Positions 54,205-62,610 of a stretch of 64,000 bases of DNA are shown here, piece by piece. Position 1 is the first letter of the stretch. Each line of letters begins with the position of its first letter. The position numbers and the translations under genes were made by a program. Source of the stretch: Nocardioides speluncae (GTDB lineage: Bacteria; Actinomycetota; Actinomycetes; Propionibacteriales; Nocardioidaceae); NCBI RefSeq assembly GCF_003121585.1, contig NZ_QEOO01000011.1:248001-312000 (forward strand). The letters run 5' to 3'. Below the pieces are notes generated by a model, which was not told the origin of the DNA, searched no databases, and saw only the letters and a list, made by a program, of their open reading frames with translations.

Positions 54205-54809
54205 AAAGAACCCTTCGTCGAAGGGATGCCCTTCTCCCGCGGGTCGATCTCGATCGCGGCCCGGAACGCCCGCGCGAACGCTTTGAACTGGGTCTCCACG
54301 ATGTGGTGCGGGTCGCGGCCGGCGAGCACCCGGATGTGCAGCGCGATCTGGGCGTGGAAGGCGATCGTCTCGAAGACGTGCCGGGTCAGCGAGCCCAGGT
54401 AGTCCCCGCCGATGGTGACGAAGTTCTGGCCCTCGGGCTCGCCGGTGTGCACGCAGTAGGGCCGCCCGGACACGTCGACGACCGCGTGCACCAGCGCCTC
54501 GTCGAGCGGCACGGTGGCGTCGCCGAAGCGGCGGATACCGCGCTTGTCGCCGAGCGCCTCGCGGATCGCCTCACCGAGCACGATCGCGGTGTCCTCGACG
54601 GTGTGGTGGGCGTCGATGTGGGTGTCGCCCATGGTGTGCACGGTCAGGTCGAGCAGCGCGTGCCGGGCGAACGAGCCGAGCATGTGGTCGTAGAACCCGA
54701 CGTTGGTCGAGACCTGGGCCTTGCCGGTGCCGTCGAGGTCGAGCTCGACGTGGACCTTCGACTCCTTGGTCGTCCGCTCGATCGTCGAGATCCGGCGTCG
54801 GTCGGTCAT
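54201..54809 (-). CDS. hisB: Imidazoleglycerol-phosphate dehydratase
   Basis: 202 residues, monofunctional dehydratase (no phosphatase domain). The metal-binding repeats are [36 protein letters not shown] and its partner [19 protein letters not shown] with DPHHIVE. ATG 54809 overlaps the hisC stop (ATGA). Confidence 0.95.
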   Translation of the reverse strand: MTDRRRISTIERTTKESKVHVELDLDGTGKAQVSTNVGFYDHMLGSFARHALLDLTVHTMGDTHIDAHHTVEDTAIVLGEAIREALGDKRGIRRFGDATVPLDEALVHAVVDVSGRPYCVHTGEPEGQNFVTIGGDYLGSLTRHVFETIAFHAQIALHIRVLAGRDPHHIVETQFKAFARAFRAAIEIDPREKGIPSTKGSL

Positions 54810-55885
54810 GTCAGCACCTCCGTGAGTGCGTTCTTGAAAGCTGTCATCTCGTCGGGGGTGCCGACCGAGACCCGGAGCCAGCCGTCGGGGCCGGTCTCGC
54901 GGATGAGTACGCCGCGGTCGAGCATGCCCTGCCAGACCGCGTGCCGGTCGCCGAACACCCCGAACAGCACAAAGTTCGCGTCGCTGTCGGCGACCTGGAG
55001 CCCCTGGTCGCGCAGCCAGTCGACCGTCGTGTCGCGCTCGGCCCGCAGCGCGTCAACGGCCCCGAGCAGCTCCGGCGCGTGCCGGAGCGCAGCGAGCGCG
55101 GTGGCCTGGGTGACCGCGCTCAGGTGGTACGGCAGCCGGACCACCCGGATCGCGTCGCAGATCTCCGGCGCCGCCGCGAGGTAGCCGAGCCGGGCACCGG
55201 CGAGCGCGAACGCCTTGCTCATGGTCCGGGTGACGACCAAGTTCCGGTACGCCGGCAGCAGTTCGAGCGCGCTCGGGGTGCCGGTCCTGCGGAACTCGCC
55301 GTACGCCTCGTCGACGACGACGATCCCGTCGCCTGCGGCCTCGCAGAGCATCGAGACGGCCTCGGGTGGCAGGGCGGTGCCGGTGGGGTTGTTCGGCGAC
55401 GGCAGGAGTACGACGTGCGGCCGGATTTCCTTGACCTTGGCGCGCGCGGCGTCGAGATCGAGCGAGAAGTCGGTCTCGCGGTGCCCGACGACCCACTCGG
55501 TGACCGTGTCGCGGGCGTACTCGGGGTACATCGAGTACGTCGGCGCGAAGCTCAGCGCGGTCCGGCCAGGCCCGCCGAACGCCTGCAGCAGCTGCAGCAT
55601 CACCTCGTTGGACCCGTTGGCGGCCCACATCTGGCTCGGGCTGACGCCGTGGCCGAGATACGCGGCGAGCGCCTCCCGGAGCTCGGTGAACTCCCGGTCC
55701 GGGTAGCGGTTCAGGGTCGCCGCAGCCTCCGCCACCGCCTTGGCGATGTCGGCGACGACTGCTTCTGACGGCGGGTACGGGTTCTCGTTGACGTTGAGCT
55801 GAACCGGTGCTGTGTCCTTGGAGAGCTGGGGCGCGCCGTACGGCTCCAGCCCGCGCAGCTCGTCGCGGATCGGCGGGAACGTCAT
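54806..55885 (-). CDS. hisC: Histidinol-phosphate aminotransferase
   Basis: A 359-residue PLP aminotransferase (class I/II). [11 protein letters not shown] and [16 protein letters not shown] open the fold. The PLP lysine is in [18 protein letters not shown], and [10 protein letters not shown] with VVDEAYGEF are standard. ATG 55885 overlaps the hisD stop; a frame to 56041 inside hisD is rejected. Confidence 0.95.
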   Translation of the reverse strand: MTFPPIRDELRGLEPYGAPQLSKDTAPVQLNVNENPYPPSEAVVADIAKAVAEAAATLNRYPDREFTELREALAAYLGHGVSPSQMWAANGSNEVMLQLLQAFGGPGRTALSFAPTYSMYPEYARDTVTEWVVGHRETDFSLDLDAARAKVKEIRPHVVLLPSPNNPTGTALPPEAVSMLCEAAGDGIVVVDEAYGEFRRTGTPSALELLPAYRNLVVTRTMSKAFALAGARLGYLAAAPEICDAIRVVRLPYHLSAVTQATALAALRHAPELLGAVDALRAERDTTVDWLRDQGLQVADSDANFVLFGVFGDRHAVWQGMLDRGVLIRETGPDGWLRVSVGTPDEMTAFKNALTEVLT

Positions 55886-57174
55886 CGGCGTACCCGCACC
55901 GCCGCGGCGTGCCCCGGCAGGTCCTCGGCCTCGGCGAGCGCGATCACGTGGTCGGCGACCTGCTCCAGCGCTGCCTGTGTGTAGTCGACAACGTGCACGG
56001 CCTTCAGGAAGCTGCGCACCGATAGGCCCGACGAGTGGCACGCGCAGCCCGCGGTGGGCAGCACGTGGTTGGAGCCGGCGCAGTAGTCGCCGAGGGAGAC
56101 CGGCGCGTGCGGGCCGACGAAGACGGCACCGGCGTTGCGGACCTTGGCCGCCACCGCGGTCGCGTCGCGCGTGTGGATCTCAAGGTGCTCGGCGGCGTAG
56201 GCGTTGACCACGTCCAGACCCTGCTCGACGCCGTCGACCAGGACGATCGCCGACTGCTTGCCGGTGAGCGCGGTGCGTACCCGCTCGACGTGCTTGGTGG
56301 CGGCCACCTGGGTCTCGAGCTCGGCCTCGACGGCGGTCACCAGCTGCTCGGCGTCGGTCACCAGCACCGACGCCGCGAGCGGGTCGTGCTCGGCCTGGCT
56401 GATCAGGTCGGCGGCGACGTACGCCGCGTCGGCGGTGTCGTCGGCGAGGATCGCGATCTCGGTCGGGCCGGCCTCGGAGTCGATGCCGACGATGCCCTTG
56501 AGCAGCCGCTTCGCGGAGACGGTGTAGATGTTGCCGGGGCCGGTGACCAGGTCGACCCGGCGGCACGGCCCGGCGCCGTACGCGAACATCGCGATCGCCT
56601 GGGCTCCGCCGACGGCGTACACCTCGTCGATGCCGAGCAGCGCGCAGGCGGCCAGGATCGTCGGGTGCGGCAGACCGTCGTGCTCCTTCTGCGGGCTCGA
56701 TGAGAGCGCGATCGACGGCACGCCGGCGACCTGCGCGGGGACCACGTTCATGACCACGCTGGACACCAGCGGTGCGACCCCGCCCGGCACGTACAGCCCG
56801 ACTCGGTCCACCGGCACCAGCCGGTGAGTGACCCGGGCGCCCGGCGCCACCTCGGTGGTCACGTCCTGCTCGCGCTCGGCCTCGCAGGTGGTCCGCAGCC
56901 GCGCGATCGACTCCTCCAGCCCGGCACGAACGTCCGGGTCGAGCCGCTCCAGCGCCGCGGCGATGGCGTCGGCTGGTACCGCGACCTCGGTCTGCTCGAC
57001 ACCGTCGAACCTCGCGGCGTACTCGGCGATCGCCGCGACTCCGCGGTCCCGGACGTCGTCGCAGATCGGCTTGACCACATGCAGCGCAGCCTCGACGTCG
57101 AAGTCGGCCCGCGGCACCGCGGACCGGTAGTCGACAGGAGCCTCTGCTCCCCTGAGGTCGATCCGGCGCATCAT
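55882..57174 (-). CDS. hisD: Histidinol dehydrogenase
   Basis: 430 residues, converting histidinol to histidine with NAD and zinc. [39 protein letters not shown] and [17 protein letters not shown], with zinc ligands in SQAEHDP, are typical. ATG 57174 (also 57171) is chosen: TAGACT stands 7 nt upstream on the minus strand and there is no ribosome site, fitting a leaderless message. The extension to 57261 reads into the repeat array. First of the six coupled his genes. Confidence 0.95.
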   Translation of the reverse strand: MMRRIDLRGAEAPVDYRSAVPRADFDVEAALHVVKPICDDVRDRGVAAIAEYAARFDGVEQTEVAVPADAIAAALERLDPDVRAGLEESIARLRTTCEAEREQDVTTEVAPGARVTHRLVPVDRVGLYVPGGVAPLVSSVVMNVVPAQVAGVPSIALSSSPQKEHDGLPHPTILAACALLGIDEVYAVGGAQAIAMFAYGAGPCRRVDLVTGPGNIYTVSAKRLLKGIVGIDSEAGPTEIAILADDTADAAYVAADLISQAEHDPLAASVLVTDAEQLVTAVEAELETQVAATKHVERVRTALTGKQSAIVLVDGVEQGLDVVNAYAAEHLEIHTRDATAVAAKVRNAGAVFVGPHAPVSLGDYCAGSNHVLPTAGCACHSSGLSVRSFLKAVHVVDYTQAALEQVADHVIALAEAEDLPGHAAAVRVRR

Positions 57175-57181
57175 GGACAGA

Positions 57182-57187
57182 AGTCTA
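57182..57187 (-). promoter_or_regulatory. Leaderless -10 element of the hisDCBHAF operon
   Basis: On the minus strand TAGACT (57187-57182) is followed by 7 nt and ATG at 57174. The repeat array begins 51 bp further upstream, the place for a regulator. Confidence 0.55.
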
Positions 57188-57237
57188 GTTCCGCTACCGT
57201 CCGGCCCTGCCTCGGCGACCTCCCGTGGGATTTCGCC

Positions 57238-57406
57238 GACCCGGCCCATGTCGACGCCCACAACCGCTGACCCGGCCTGATTTCACGCCGCAGACCGCTG
57301 ACCCGGCCCGTCTTGACATCGTCCCGGTCAAGACGGGCCGGGTCGGCGCACGCTCGCGTGAATTCGGGCCGGGTCAGCGCGCGACGGCGTCAAGAAGGGC
57401 CGGGTC
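57238..57406. repeat. 31-bp-period inverted repeat array, copy 2 (hisD side)
   Basis: Six copies of the same 19-bp core as at 46140-46339. Three forward units start at 57238, 57269 and 57300 (GACCCGGCCCGTCTTGACA at the third). Three inverted units start at 57326, 57357 and 57388 (as GGTCAAGACGGGCCGGGTC). The step is exactly 31 bp in both halves. The halves meet around 57310-57334. It fills the gap between hisD and the divergent LON-domain gene and is otherwise non-coding. A 31-bp step is three helical turns, so all cores face the same side. Confidence 0.9.
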
Positions 57407-57464
57407 AACGCAAGTCTGAGCCTGCGAAGACTGGCTTTGACCCGGAGCTCCGCTGGCGGCGGGC

Positions 57465-57470
57465 TAGGGT
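57465..57470 (+). promoter_or_regulatory. Leaderless -10 element of the LON-domain gene
   Basis: TAGGGT is followed by 7 nt (which include GGAGG) and GTG at 57478. Confidence 0.5.
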
Positions 57471-57477
57471 CGGAGGT

Positions 57478-58146
57478 GTGACCGAGACGATGCCGATGTT
57501 CCCGCTGAACACCGTGCTGTTTCCCGGTGTCTCGGTGCCGCTGCACGTGTTCGAGGACCGCTACCGGGCGCTGGTTCACAAGCTGCTGACGGTTGACGAC
57601 CCTGCGGAGCGGCTGTTCGGATCGTTCGCGATCCGCGAGGGCTACGAGGTGGGCGACCACGGCGGGCAGTCGCTGCACCGGATCGGCTGTTACCTCCAGC
57701 TGACCGAGGTCGAGGCGCACGAGGACGGCACCTTCGACATCGTCGCGGTCGGGCGCGGCCGGGTCCGGCTGGACGCGGTCGACACCAGCAACGCCTACCT
57801 TAGCGGAGAGGTCGTGCGCCTCACCGAGACCGACGACGGCGTACATCCCGAGGTCGCCGAGCGCACGCTGGCGCTCTTCACGCGCTACCGCGAGGAGCTG
57901 TCGGAGCTGCGGGGCTCGGAGGTCCTCGCCGGCGACCTGCCGCACGACCCGGCGTACCTCGCCTGGAGCCTGGCCGCGACCTGCCTGCTGACCATGCGGC
58001 AGCGGCAGGCGCTGCTGGAGGCCGAGACCGTCGAGCTCCGGCTGGCGATGATCGCGGAGATGCTGCACGACGAGCTCAGCGCGATGCGCGCGGTCCCCTC
58101 ACTGCCGGCGACCGAGGTCGCCCGCACCCGCTGGTCGCCCAACTGA
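57478..58146 (+). CDS. LON substrate-binding domain protein
   Basis: 222 residues consisting only of the Lon N-terminal (PUA-like) domain, without ATPase or protease parts. MFPLNTVLFPGVSVPLHVFEDRYRALV is the family opening, followed by a beta-rich core and a helical C-terminus. Such stand-alone proteins are found across actinobacteria; the role is unknown. GTG 57478 is taken as start; the open frame upstream passes through the repeat array. The stop overlaps the next ATG (TGATG). Confidence 0.9.
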   Translation: MTETMPMFPLNTVLFPGVSVPLHVFEDRYRALVHKLLTVDDPAERLFGSFAIREGYEVGDHGGQSLHRIGCYLQLTEVEAHEDGTFDIVAVGRGRVRLDAVDTSNAYLSGEVVRLTETDDGVHPEVAERTLALFTRYREELSELRGSEVLAGDLPHDPAYLAWSLAATCLLTMRQRQALLEAETVELRLAMIAEMLHDELSAMRAVPSLPATEVARTRWSPN

Positions 58147-58640
58147 TGGCGAAGAAGTCGAAGCGCCCCGGCGGTACGCCGGCCACCGTCGCCCTGACCG
58201 CGGCCGGCGTCGAGTTCACGGCCCACACCTACGAGCACGACCCACGCGCCGCGTCGTACGGCCTGGAGGCGGCCGAGGCGCTCGGCGTCCCATCCGAGCG
58301 GGTCTTCAAGACGCTGCTCGCGCGCGTCGACGATCGGCTCGCGGTGGCCGTGGTGCCGGTCGGCGGCCAGCTCGACCTCAAGGCACTGGCGCGCGCGCTC
58401 GGCGGCAGCAGAGCGGTGATGGCCGACCCGGCCGCCGCCGAACGCGCCACCGGGTACGTCGTCGGCGGCATCTCTCCCGTCGGCCAGAAGCGCGCGCACC
58501 CGACCGTCGTGGACAGCTCGGCGTCGGTGCACCCGACGGTCTTCGTGTCCGGGGGCCGGCGCGGCCTCGACCTCGAGCTGGCGCCCGCCGACCTGGTCCG
58601 GGTCACCGAGGCGACCACCGACCAGATCGGCCGGCCGTAG
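58146..58640 (+). CDS. ybaK: Cys-tRNA(Pro)/Cys-tRNA(Cys) deacylase YbaK/EbsC
   Basis: A 164-residue editing-type deacylase that removes cysteine from tRNA-Pro. The segment HTYEHDP, the catalytic lysine in RVFKTLLARVD and VVPVGGQLDLKALARALG are conserved, with GYVVGGISPVGQK at the substrate loop. It is coupled to the LON-domain gene and converges with the SGNH hydrolase gene, 5 nt apart. Confidence 0.9.
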   Translation: MAKKSKRPGGTPATVALTAAGVEFTAHTYEHDPRAASYGLEAAEALGVPSERVFKTLLARVDDRLAVAVVPVGGQLDLKALARALGGSRAVMADPAAAERATGYVVGGISPVGQKRAHPTVVDSSASVHPTVFVSGGRRGLDLELAPADLVRVTEATTDQIGRP

Positions 58641-58645
58641 CCCAG

Positions 58646-59518
58646 CTAGCCGGCGATTGTGGCGGCGACCACCTCGGCCGCGCCCTCCATGCCCAGCAGG
58701 TTCGGGTGTACCGGCGCCGCGACGGCGCCGGGAATGATGCCCTCGACCCAGCGCACCCCGATCGGCTTGCAGATGTCGTGACCGAGGCTGTTCGGGTAGA
58801 TGTCCACGAACTCGGCGCCCGCGTTGGCTGCCGCCTTGGCGAAGGTGCGGTTGAGGTTCTTGGTGACCTTGACCAGGTACGGGTAGTCGCCGGGCGCGAT
58901 CGGCACGTTCAGGCTCCAGCACGACGGCCCGGACTCGGGGATCACCGACGGTACGCCGACGAACAGCACCCGGGCCTGCGGTGAGCGCTGCTTGATCGTC
59001 TTCACGACGTCGGTGAGCCGCGGCTCGAGCTGCGTCGCCATCCGCTGCGCCAGCTCGTCGACGCCGCCGCGGTTGTAGTACGTCGTGCACGGCTTGCCGA
59101 ACGGCTGGAGCGCGCCCAGCCCGCCGCACACTCCGACCACCTCGGCGAAGGGCAGGTCGTTGCCGCCGATGCCGACGGTCACGATGTCGGTGTCCGGCTG
59201 CAGCGCGTCGAACTGAGGCGCGGTCCAGGGGAACTGGCGGCCGGTCATGTCCTGGATCCGCGCTCCCCCACAGCTGACGTCGGTCAGCGAGGCGCCGACG
59301 GCCGCCGCGGCCAGGTGCGGATAGTTGTGGTCGGAGCGACCACACGGCAGGTCGACCTGGTTCGGGATCAGCGGCCCGGAGACGAACGAGTCGCCCAGCG
59401 CGACGTAGCTCGGCGGGTCGTCGGCGGCCGTGGCCGGAGCCGTGGTGAGCAACGCCGCTCCGGCAGCGAGGGCGGCGAAGGCTGACCCGATCCGGGTCCG
59501 AGAGGTACGACGCGACAT
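58646..59518 (-). CDS. Secreted SGNH/GDSL hydrolase
   Basis: 290 residues. A twin-basic start and a hydrophobic stretch (FAALAAGAALLTTAP) with AxA cleavage near residue 31 form a signal peptide. Block I is GDSFVSG (Ser44), block III is GIGGNDLPF, and HPNLLGM near the C-terminus gives the catalytic histidine. Six cysteines suggest disulfides, as in secreted Streptomyces lipases. AAGGAG precedes ATG 59518. Divergent from a TetR regulator that probably controls it. Confidence 0.9.
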   Translation of the reverse strand: MSRRTSRTRIGSAFAALAAGAALLTTAPATAADDPPSYVALGDSFVSGPLIPNQVDLPCGRSDHNYPHLAAAAVGASLTDVSCGGARIQDMTGRQFPWTAPQFDALQPDTDIVTVGIGGNDLPFAEVVGVCGGLGALQPFGKPCTTYYNRGGVDELAQRMATQLEPRLTDVVKTIKQRSPQARVLFVGVPSVIPESGPSCWSLNVPIAPGDYPYLVKVTKNLNRTFAKAAANAGAEFVDIYPNSLGHDICKPIGVRWVEGIIPGAVAAPVHPNLLGMEGAAEVVAATIAG

Positions 59519-59600
59519 GCCGGCTCCTTGGGAGGCTCGAATGAGAAACTAACGCGTACCCGGAACCGTAGTGTCGGCCGTCACACCCGCGCAAGAGTGA

Positions 59601-59616
59601 GGAACTCCTGAGTTCC
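59601..59616. promoter_or_regulatory. Palindromic operator candidate in the SGNH hydrolase / tetR gap
   Basis: GGAACTC-CT-GAGTTCC, with 7-bp perfect arms, ends 9 bp before the tetR -10 element. This is where an autoregulating TetR repressor would bind. Confidence 0.5.
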
Positions 59617-59625
59617 CGAAACCGG

Positions 59626-59631
59626 TAAGGT
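59626..59631 (+). promoter_or_regulatory. Leaderless -10 element of the tetR gene
   Basis: TAAGGT is followed by 7 nt and GTG at 59639. Confidence 0.5.
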
Positions 59632-59638
59632 CGCTGGG

Positions 59639-60328
59639 GTGAGCATCCAGCCCGAGCCGATCGACGTACGGCAGGCGGCCGTCTCAGGCGGCCTGCCGCG
59701 GCTGCCGAGCGGCCGGCACCAGCTGACCGTCGAGGAGGTCCTCGCCTCCCAGCAGGGGCGGCTGCTGTTCGCGCTGTTCGACGCGCTCACCGAGAAGGGC
59801 TATCCGGCGACCACGATCGCCGACGTCGTCACCAGGGCCGGCGTCTCCCGGCGTACCTTCTACGAGCACTTCGCCAGCAAGCAGGCCTGCTTCGCCGCTG
59901 CCTTCACGATGGCCGAGGAGTTCATCGTCAGCAACCTGGACAGCGCCGTGTCCGACCTGGCCGAGGGCGACTGGCGCAGCTTCGTCGAGGTCCCGCTGCG
60001 GACCTACCTGGAGACCCTCGCAGCCCATCCGACGGCTGCGTGGGGCCTGGTCGTGGAGACCCTCAACGCCGGCCCGGAGATCTACGAACAGCGCGTTCGG
60101 ATGCAGAGCACCTTCGCCCACCGGATGGGCCAGGCCTACGAGCTGACCCGCCGCCCGGGCGGACCGCCGTGGCCGAGGTCGGACGACAGCCTGTTCGAGG
60201 TCCTGGTGGCCGGCATCGACGGCCAGGTGTACCACTGCATCCGAACTCGCGGCGCGGCCGCGCTCCCCGATCTGCTGCCGGGGCTGGTCGCGGCCACGCT
60301 CGCGATGTTCGGGACCCGGCCGAGCTAG
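59639..60328 (+). CDS. TetR/AcrR family transcriptional regulator
   Basis: 229 residues. The N-terminal DNA-binding domain (about 28-85) has YPATTIADVVTRAGVSRRTF followed by YEHFASKQACF, the standard TetR HTH. The C-terminal ligand domain is helical, and the effector is unknown. GTG 59639 fits the -10 spacing. The stop overlaps the convergent DUF3352 gene by 4 nt. It likely represses itself and the secreted hydrolase gene. Confidence 0.9.
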   Translation: MSIQPEPIDVRQAAVSGGLPRLPSGRHQLTVEEVLASQQGRLLFALFDALTEKGYPATTIADVVTRAGVSRRTFYEHFASKQACFAAAFTMAEEFIVSNLDSAVSDLAEGDWRSFVEVPLRTYLETLAAHPTAAWGLVVETLNAGPEIYEQRVRMQSTFAHRMGQAYELTRRPGGPPWPRSDDSLFEVLVAGIDGQVYHCIRTRGAAALPDLLPGLVAATLAMFGTRPS

Positions 60329-61965
60329 TCGGTGGTGACCTTCAAGAGGCCGTGCGATACGCCGTCCTCGGTCCAGGTCGAGAGTCCGAGCGCGGACAGC
60401 GGCGCGACGTTGTCGACGATCTCCTCGGGTGCCCCAAGGTCGCGCAGCAGCGTGTCGAGCCAGTCGTCGCTCGCGTCGAAGTTGACGAAGAGGACCGATG
60501 AGGCGTCATCGGCATCCGGGACGACCGACTGGAAGGTGTCGCTACCGCCGAGATCGCCGTCCTCGGTGAGGGTGCCGATGTAGCTCTCGTTCATGCCGAT
60601 CGCCACCGTGCCGTCGTCGCCCTCCTCGGACACGAGGGTCTCCCCCTCCTCCGCGGCCTGCGGTCGGAGCTTGTCGAGCACCTGCTCGATGTCGTCCGGC
60701 TCCCCCTTGACCTTCAGCCCGGCCTCGATCTCGGACGGGTCACCGCTGTCGAAGGCCTCGGCGTCGGTGTTCCCGCCCAGCGCGATCGCCAGCGACTCAC
60801 CAGCGAGGGTCTCGGCGTCCTCCGGCAGGGCCAGCCCAGACTCAGCCTCCAGGTCGGCGACCACCTCGTCGATGGTCGACTCCTCGCCGGTCGCCGCGAG
60901 CAGCTGCTCGACCACCGGCTCGAACCAGTCCTCGCCGAAGCCAACGCCATACGCCGCGGCGGTGTCCTCCGGGAGCGTCGCGAGTACGTCGTCACCGGCG
61001 TCCCCGGCGCCGATCGCGGCGGTGACGGCGTCATCGCCGGTCTGCCCGGCGACCTCGAGCTCGACCGAGCCGCCCGCGAAGCGGATGGTGCCGGCCATGC
61101 CCTGGAAGTCCTCGAACGCCTTCTCGATCTCTTCGGTGGCCGGGTCGGGAGCGACCGGCTCGTCGTCGTAGGTGAGGTCGGTGTCGGCGCCCAGCTCGCT
61201 CGCGACCAGGTCCGCGATATAGGGACCGGCCTCGGGTGCGGCGTACAGGTTCACGAAGCCCGGGTCACCGACCTCGTCGGTCCACTTCTGGTAGTCCTCG
61301 TCATCGGCCAGGCTCGCCTTCTCGGTCGCCTCGAGCAGCTCGTCGGCGGTGTCCTGGTCCTCGGCCAGGATCAGCCAGTCGCCCTTGATCGCGTGGCCGG
61401 TTGAGTCGCCGCCCAGGCAGTCCTTGAGTGCCTTGACGCCGTCCTCGGCCTTCTTGGCGCTGCTGGTCTGTACGACGATCGCCGGGACCGGCTCGTCGCC
61501 ACCGAGGTCGACGGCCGCGAAGCCGGCCCGCTTGCCGATCCACGGCTCGATGTCGTCGTCGTAGTCGAGCGAGTCACAGCCGGCGTCCTCCTGGATGAGA
61601 TCGAACAGCTCCTCGCGCAGGTCGGCGTTCGGGTCGAGGTCGACCTCGTCGCGGAAGGCCTCGAACTTGCGCAGCGTCTTGATGCCCTCGATCTTCTGCT
61701 TGCCACTCGGGTCGAGGTCGATACTGACGTAGCCGATCGTCGAGTCCGGCAGCGCCTCGGCCGGCTGCGGCCCGGCGCCGAGGAACGAGATCGCGGCCCA
61801 GACTCCCCCGCCGAGCAGCGCCGCGCCACCGACCGCGATGCCGGTCACCACGAGTGCCCGGCCGCCGAACCTGCCACCCGAGCTGCCGCCGGGGGGCACG
61901 GGTGCGCCGCCCGGCGAGGTCAGGACTTCATGCTGGCCTGGTGGCTGCGGGATCTGGTCGGACAC
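60325..61965 (-). CDS. DUF3352 membrane-anchored protein
   Basis: 546 residues: a Pro/Gly-rich cytoplasmic tail (1-33), one helix (about 37-60, ALVVTGIAVGGAALLGGGVW) and a large acidic extracytoplasmic domain. GPQPAEALPDSTIGYVSIDLD is the start of the DUF3352 domain. Function unknown. GTG 61965 has a run of G about 8 nt upstream. Confidence 0.85.
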   Translation of the reverse strand: MSDQIPQPPGQHEVLTSPGGAPVPPGGSSGGRFGGRALVVTGIAVGGAALLGGGVWAAISFLGAGPQPAEALPDSTIGYVSIDLDPSGKQKIEGIKTLRKFEAFRDEVDLDPNADLREELFDLIQEDAGCDSLDYDDDIEPWIGKRAGFAAVDLGGDEPVPAIVVQTSSAKKAEDGVKALKDCLGGDSTGHAIKGDWLILAEDQDTADELLEATEKASLADDEDYQKWTDEVGDPGFVNLYAAPEAGPYIADLVASELGADTDLTYDDEPVAPDPATEEIEKAFEDFQGMAGTIRFAGGSVELEVAGQTGDDAVTAAIGAGDAGDDVLATLPEDTAAAYGVGFGEDWFEPVVEQLLAATGEESTIDEVVADLEAESGLALPEDAETLAGESLAIALGGNTDAEAFDSGDPSEIEAGLKVKGEPDDIEQVLDKLRPQAAEEGETLVSEEGDDGTVAIGMNESYIGTLTEDGDLGGSDTFQSVVPDADDASSVLFVNFDASDDWLDTLLRDLGAPEEIVDNVAPLSALGLSTWTEDGVSHGLLKVTTD

Positions 61966-62055
61966 GGTGGTTACCCCCTGGTCGAGAACCCGGGCCTCGG
62001 ACGGCCCCGGCGTGTCTGTGTGACGGGGAACCTACCCGCGGAGTTCCCGTTGAAC

Positions 62056-62072
62056 CCTGATCGTGGATCAGG
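62056..62072 (-). terminator. Small hairpin after the 178-residue membrane protein gene
   Basis: CCTGATC (62056-62062) pairs with GATCAGG (62066-62072) around a 3-nt loop, directly after the stop codon. A 7-bp stem without T tract, so a weak case. Confidence 0.35.
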
Positions 62073-62073
62073 T

Positions 62074-62610
62074 TTAAGCCCTCCGGCTGAGGCCGAACCA
62101 GACGATCACTGCCCCGGTGAGGGCGCCGGCCGGGAAGGCGACGTACGGACTCCGGCCCTCGACCCGCAGGTCGGAGACCAGCTCGGTGGAGTCCTCCTTG
62201 TCGGGCGCCAGCTCGCGTGGGTCCGGCGGGCCGAGCAGGTTGCCGACCCACGCCATCACCAGCGCGGCCAGCAGCGAACCGACCGCGACCCCGACCAGGG
62301 TCGCCACCTCGTCGCGATCGAGGGCCAGGCTGAGCACCGTCCCGAGCAACAGTCCGGCGATGGCAGCGATCAGGATGTAGCGGCCGGTGCCGTCGAAGGA
62401 GTCCACCGCGTCCGGGCCGACGAGGTACCACTTGCCCTCGAAGACGATGCCCGTCGGAGCGGTCCAGAACCGCTCCCAGAGCACGCCGCAGCCGGCGCCG
62501 ACCACCACGAAGATGCCGATGATAAGCGAGGCCTGTCGCGCCGCGCCGCGGTCCGGCGCCGACGTCTCGGCGGGCCGCTCGGTGATCAACTGCCCATCCT
62601 CAATCAACAC
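62074..62610 (-). CDS. Four-helix membrane protein of unknown function
   Basis: 178 residues with about four helices (IIGIFVVVGAGCGVLWERFW, LIAAIAGLLLGTVLSLAL, VAVGSLLAALVMAWVGNLLG and VAFPAGALTGAVIVWFGL). The loop after helix 1 has APTGIVFEGKWYLVGPDAVDS. It resembles actinobacterial DUF2567-type proteins, though I am unsure. The start overlaps the dnaE end by 11 nt, so it is co-expressed with the polymerase gene. Confidence 0.6.
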   Translation of the reverse strand: MLIEDGQLITERPAETSAPDRGAARQASLIIGIFVVVGAGCGVLWERFWTAPTGIVFEGKWYLVGPDAVDSFDGTGRYILIAAIAGLLLGTVLSLALDRDEVATLVGVAVGSLLAALVMAWVGNLLGPPDPRELAPDKEDSTELVSDLRVEGRSPYVAFPAGALTGAVIVWFGLSRRA

